Below, piece after piece: positions 59,290 to 64,000 of a DNA stretch of 64,000 nt (position 1 is the first letter of the stretch; every line of letters begins with the position of its first letter). The stretch lies in assembly GCF_964204645.1 (NCBI RefSeq), contig NC_134025.1:29046001-29110000 (forward strand), written 5' to 3'. Position numbers and translations under genes: made by a program. Below the pieces are notes generated by a model, which did no database searches, was not told where the DNA came from, and saw only the letters and a program-made list of their open reading frames with translations. This DNA comes from Tubulanus polymorphus (lineage: Eukaryota; Nemertea; Palaeonemertea; Tubulaniformes; Tubulanidae).

Positions 59290-62200
59290 TCACACACTGC
59301 TTTCTGGCATATCACCGTCATTGAATAACATTTCAACCGCCTCAGTTTTCGTACAGTTTTTATTGTCATCGCGTTGTTGATATTTGTATCCGTTGTTTTC
59401 TGGAGTCGGTTTAATCCGTTCGGTTTCTTCGATCGTCGTCGAATCGGGTGGCTCGCTGCTGTTGCATTTGTAGCGTTCGTATTTCTGGCGACAGAAGTTT
59501 CTCCATTCGACGAGCACGTTCCTCTCCGACCTTCGGTCGTGGTATACTATGTTCGACGCCATTTGGAAATTATACGCCATGTTGAAAATATTCGACAAAA
59601 TCGGGACGATAAACGAAATGAGTATGACACCGACAACAGCCGCTAATCCGCCGATCGAATAGCCTATCAAAGTACTCGGAATTTTATCCCCGTATCCTAA
59701 AGTTGTCATGGTAACGATAGCCCACCAGAATCCCTCCGGTATGTTTTTGATTTGAGACGTGTTTGATTCGGTTTTGGAATTTCGCGGCATTTCTAAGAAA
59801 TATATAAGATTACCGAGTACTAAAACGGCGATGATCATGAAAACGCTGAGCATGAAGATTACACGGCCAGCGTTACGTAGCGTGTATATGAGAATGTGAA
59901 ACGGTCCATAATGTCGCAGTAAGTGGAATGTTCGAAAAACACGTAACATTCTTAAAACCGAAACTACGTGCAAAAATTCGATGATGTCCTTGTGTTCGCA
60001 GACGATTTTGATGCCGATTATGTGCAGCATGAAGTGCACGTAAGAAGGCAGTAGTGCCAGAATATCGACAATAGTCAGAATCTTCGTGAGGAATTTTCGT
60101 TTGACCGGAGCTGCGATAAATCGGACGAACAGTTCTATAGAGAAATAGATGGCACAAGCGGTATCGATGTATTTCAACACGGAATCTTCCGCTAGGATAG
60201 TCTGGTGATCGTCATGGTCTGACGTCATCGGTTTGTTCGGACAAACGACTGTCAAATTTGTGCTGCTCACTTGAAATTGTTCCATGCTTTCTAAGCAAAG
60301 AGTGACGATTGAAACCATAACAGCCATGTAAGATATCAGTGCCGTAACCTGCGAAAAAGCAAGAAAGATTTTTAAATTTCAAAATATTGTCGCAATGATA
60401 TCGGACCTAATCTGAGTCCGAATTACCACACGACACTTCAACAGCTTTGTAGTTACTAGAAGTTTGAGATTATTGATGAACATTTTCGTTCATCTTTCAA
60501 AAGTAATCCTTAAATCCAGAGGATTTTATCAGAAGCGTCTTCGGCCTTGTGGCTCTTACATTTAATCTAGGTCCATGCATTAAAGGAGCTTCGCAGTTCC
60601 GATGTAAGGAGGAAATTAAATTTATGATAAGACATAATGAGTGATTAGTATGTTGATCTAATATTGATGCGACGGTCAATCTTCATAAGTTTGTCGGCGA
60701 TGTTACCAAATTGAATTACATTTTAATTAGCTATGCAAAATGTCCAGTAATTGAGTTAATGTCCTCACATGAGTAGAAAGATTGGATTGAGATGTTAAGT
60801 CTCAACTCGCGAGTTTCTCGAGAGTTTGGGAGAAACGTCTGAACGCAGTTCAAGGAAAAATTGAAATCTTTTTGGCATGACTTGCCGTCTTTAAAAAAGT
60901 GTTAATTACCGCAACGCATGGAATGGAGCACGTTCGTTGCATCCATTACGCGTCGTGAGAAGTTCACTTTCGTTGATCCCAGCGGAAAAGATGCGTGATC
61001 GTTTGCATATGAGACAGGATCATTTTCACCAAGGTCAAAAACCAGCGCAACCACCGAAGGACTTGTCGATCGGATATGAATATGTTGACTATATATTGCC
61101 TTCGTTTTGAAGATTTTTTCGAGAGGATATTAGCTTTAAGACAGTATTAAGCTTGATTGATGATAACTCGTCCTCTTACTTCCCACAGATATGATCACTC
61201 ATTTCGCTTCGAATCTGAAGATTGTTAACTGAATGAGCGACTAAAGGGAATTTGATAATGATGGGATTTTTGCTGATCGGAGCCGCAAAATACAATTATG
61301 ATCGATCGGATAGTGAGCTATTATTTCACATTCTCGTTAGAAGCCTTTTCATTATTTGTTCGCGATATAAACTGATTTTTGGGGAGTTAGACATAAATTT
61401 ATCAGACGTCACACATGTATACCCACCAGCGCGGCACAGGATGCTGTCGGATTTTCAAATAGATATGTCATCTTATATTGCAATCGTTTCCAACTTGTTC
61501 GAGCTGATTTCGACTTTTTGAGCAAATCGTTAGATTTTGTATGTTGACTTTCGTTGATGCAAATTCTGGAACTTGTGAAATACGCGCTGAAGTTAGTGAC
61601 GCAACACGGTTGCATCTTTCTCTGAGGTATTCCCCAATAATCCAGTTCTCTTTTGACAACTGCCCCACAGACTGTCATAGGATAATGCAGTTCTCCTGAA
61701 AATATATCACTATATAAATCAAACGTGTTAAGCATCATTGTAGGCTTACATTGGTAAAAACTTCGTATTCATAAGATTTCAAGTAATTCGTTCGAAATCT
61801 GGAGTTGTTGCTTCACACAAGTATACTAGAAAATAATATATCCATATACGATGAAAATAAAAAATTCATTCATTCCAAACACAGCTCTCGTCATGTGTAC
61901 GACGAATACATTCTGGAGCAGCGAAATGAAACCGGGAAGCGTGGGATTTTTTCTTGTGGATTTAAAAAAGTTTAAACACTTCGCAGGTTGAAGCGTTCGA
62001 GGCATTTATTTATGCTTGAATTCGATGTCACAGTGAGGACCGTTTGGTTAATTGGATCGATTTTGATTTTTTGACATGAAATAAAATGCGATTTCAAATA
62101 AATCGTTTTGATATGTTTATGAATAACAGCGAATAATGTATATAATGTATTTTGCGCTATAAAATAAATACGGTTATAAGTTGAATAGGCATTTCATTTT

Positions 62201-63929
62201 AAAATTGGGGTTTATTCAGAGCTTTCCCATAAAATCGAGTTAATTCTTCAGCCATGAATCATCCGTTACACTTTAATGTAAATGAAGTAAATGTAAATCG
62301 CTGATTATTCCCGAGATGTTGTTGAAAAAACCCTGATTACGCATTGAATTAGCTACTTCAGCGTCTTACGCGGTGGGGGTTTGAAAGTTGACTTTTGAGT
62401 TGAAAAAATAGATTTATCAGAAAAGATTATGTGGCTGCAATACGTACTCTTTCATATCATACGGTATGATATGGGCCTTTATTCATATATGAATATCGAT
62501 TTATAATATTTTCTGTTCCGGGGCGCATAGATTTTCAAAGATCTCGAGTATTGTTTTTTTACGGGTGTAATGTTAGAAGGTCGAATACGCGCGTTTGCCT
62601 AAGATAGGCATTTCTTTTGAGTTTTGAAACAAATTCAATAAACAAGACTGGTCTTTTTAGGAAGACATCAGTCTTTAACCGGTCTAGCGATGAATGTGTA
62701 TGAGAAATGATAGATTTTTATAAATCGAACTAACGCAAAGTGACAAAAAAACGATAAAGTTAATGGATTCTACAGTTCTACGTCTGTCAATTAGCATCAG
62801 ACAACTTGTTCTATATATTTTACAAATCAAGACTGGCTTCAAATGCGCAATTTATAATCATTCACGGTTCTGTTTCGACAGTTTCTTTCCGGTTATTTAT
62901 TAATGGAATTGTTAATTCCAGTCCACGTGCACAGAAAGCGTGTGTTATTGAATATTTATAACCGATGCGGACGGTAAAAGACAGTCAAACTGTCACATGT
63001 TGTTTCTTCGTGTCGTTAATTGTGCTTGCATTATTGTCTGTTGCCTCTTTCTCACGGGGATAGAACGTTCATCCCTTTATCCACCTCTGTTTCTTAAAGC
63101 TCGGTGCAAAACTTTTTATACACGAAATTCACGTGTGCTTCAGGCCTCATACGAATGTCATGAAAAGCTCGGCTGTTGCACAAACATTACGTGAGAATAA
63201 AAAGAAACTTTTGTTTGAATATTTGTTTGTATATGTTACATCTGCTACGTATGAGCATCGTGTCGATAGATTCGGAATAATTAATGCAATTCCAGTATTC
63301 AGTAAACATGCTAATATTGCCGATAGTTCATCTGGAATTTTTTTCGCGTGCGCTGGATTTCACAAACTGTACGGTTATTGGTTTTTGTTTTTGAAATATT
63401 TTCTATATGCACGCAATTTCAACATATGAATGGGGGAAAAGCTGTTCGGTGGTCAACGCCTAACCGCCATTGTTGCTGTCGCGAATTTTTGATGAGAAAG
63501 AAAATCCTATTTTCCGTCGTAAGCCGTTCATCTCTCATTTAAGGCCGCAATGCCGGGCAGAATAACTTTGTTATTGCTTTGGACTGTGGATAACCGTCGA
63601 GGAAGTCATCACTGACTGATCGACACACACTCACACAATATACTCTAGTACTTACCAGTTCGATAGTAATCCAACACAGTAAGAAAAACCAGCGGATGAC
63701 GATCATAGAAGACAGGTTTATCACGATCTTTTTGTCCGTATTTCATTGCCATTTTACCCAGTCTAGAATGGGGTACTCGCAGTAGGGTTTCTAGACCTAC
63801 GTCGTGAAAAGTGCCTCCTATATTCAAGCGCACGATCCTTTTATCATCTTTCACGTCGTCGTTCAATTCAGGTAGAGAGGTGTCAGATGCGTCCGAATCA
63901 TCTCCGGATTCGTTGTGATCGCTTTCATT
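59290..63929 (-). CDS. voltage-gated potassium channel alpha subunit (Kv, Shaw/Kv3-like), 5' end outside the window
   Basis: Three exons are seen: 63656-63929, 61427-61695 and 59290-60348 (533 aa, N-terminus missing because the first visible exon opens after a TTTTTAG acceptor at 63930). Exon one carries the T1/BTB domain (LNIGG, FYDRHP). The second has H-x(5)-C-x(20)-CC, the intersubunit zinc motif that marks Kv2, Kv3 and Kv4 but not Shaker (Kv1) channels. The third encodes S1-S6: S1 after VTALISYMAVM, S4 with RMLRVFRTFHLLRH, the pore TMTTLGYGD and S6. S4 has His where a gating Arg or Lys is usual. The filter has Leu for Val (TLGYGD) and S6 has VPILSN in place of PVP. A K+ channel role is secure; subfamily is inference. 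Confidence 0.9.
61696..63655. other. intron of the Kv channel gene
   Basis: About 2 kb between the T1 exon and the zinc-motif exon. AT-rich; plus-strand ORFs at 62997-63542 look like chance frames. No nested gene or transposon is recognised. Confidence 0.5.
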
Positions 63930-64000
63930 CTAAAAATCAAAATCATATCCATTTCATTTTAATCAGAAACATGTTCATCGTTATAGCAGCATAACACATC

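Overview
This is a eukaryotic (animal) nuclear window of about 64 kb. It is AT-rich, its genes carry mostly short GT-AG introns (tens of bases to about 2 kb), and many small non-autonomous transposons lie in the introns. The protein set is MPEG1/perforin-2, CUL5, prefoldin-3 (VBP1), TTLL2, a dual-specificity phosphatase, ERLEC1, ODF3/CIMAP-type sperm proteins, TMEM45 and a voltage-gated K+ channel. Compact introns and this gene set suggest a marine invertebrate, most likely a lophotrochozoan (mollusc-like). That placement is inference; nothing in the window fixes the species.

Layout. Positions 1-15,066 hold no gene I can recognise: AT-rich DNA, weak ORFs, a palindromic MITE and an inverted pair of tRNA-like SINE copies. 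Next, on the plus strand, come a small secreted six-cysteine protein (15,067-16,072) and an intronless MPEG1/perforin-2 gene (16,366-18,528). A 26-bp satellite with higher-order structure follows at 19,531-19,868. Two tandem ODF3-like SHIPPO-repeat genes (22,848-24,654 and 31,169-32,893) flank a TMEM45-like gene (26,631-27,449). Each ODF3-like gene ends in two alternative last exons (A-type and B-type).

A long gap (32,894-36,038) leads to CUL5 on the minus strand, 17 coding exons that I could join completely (36,039-43,347, 781 aa). It is head to head with VBP1/prefoldin-3 on the plus strand (43,560-45,361, 187 aa), with only 212 bp between the two start codons. A second divergent pair is TTLL2 (minus, 48,102-50,369, one long coding exon) and a dual-specificity phosphatase (plus, 51,529-52,384, 216 aa). 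ERLEC1 (plus, 52,862-58,000, 14 exons, 489 aa) follows. The 3' part of a Kv-type potassium channel gene (minus, 59,290-63,929) runs off the right edge.

Functions cluster loosely. ODF3-like proteins and TTLL2 are axonemal or tubulin-linked, CUL5 and ERLEC1 serve ubiquitin- or ER-linked protein turnover, VBP1 is a tubulin/actin chaperone subunit, and MPEG1 with its small secreted neighbour suggests innate immunity. The most notable points are the terminal-exon pair shared by both ODF3 paralogues, a shared RFX-like X-box near them, the VBP1-CUL5 divergent promoter, and a Kv channel with a TLGYGD filter and no PVP motif in S6.
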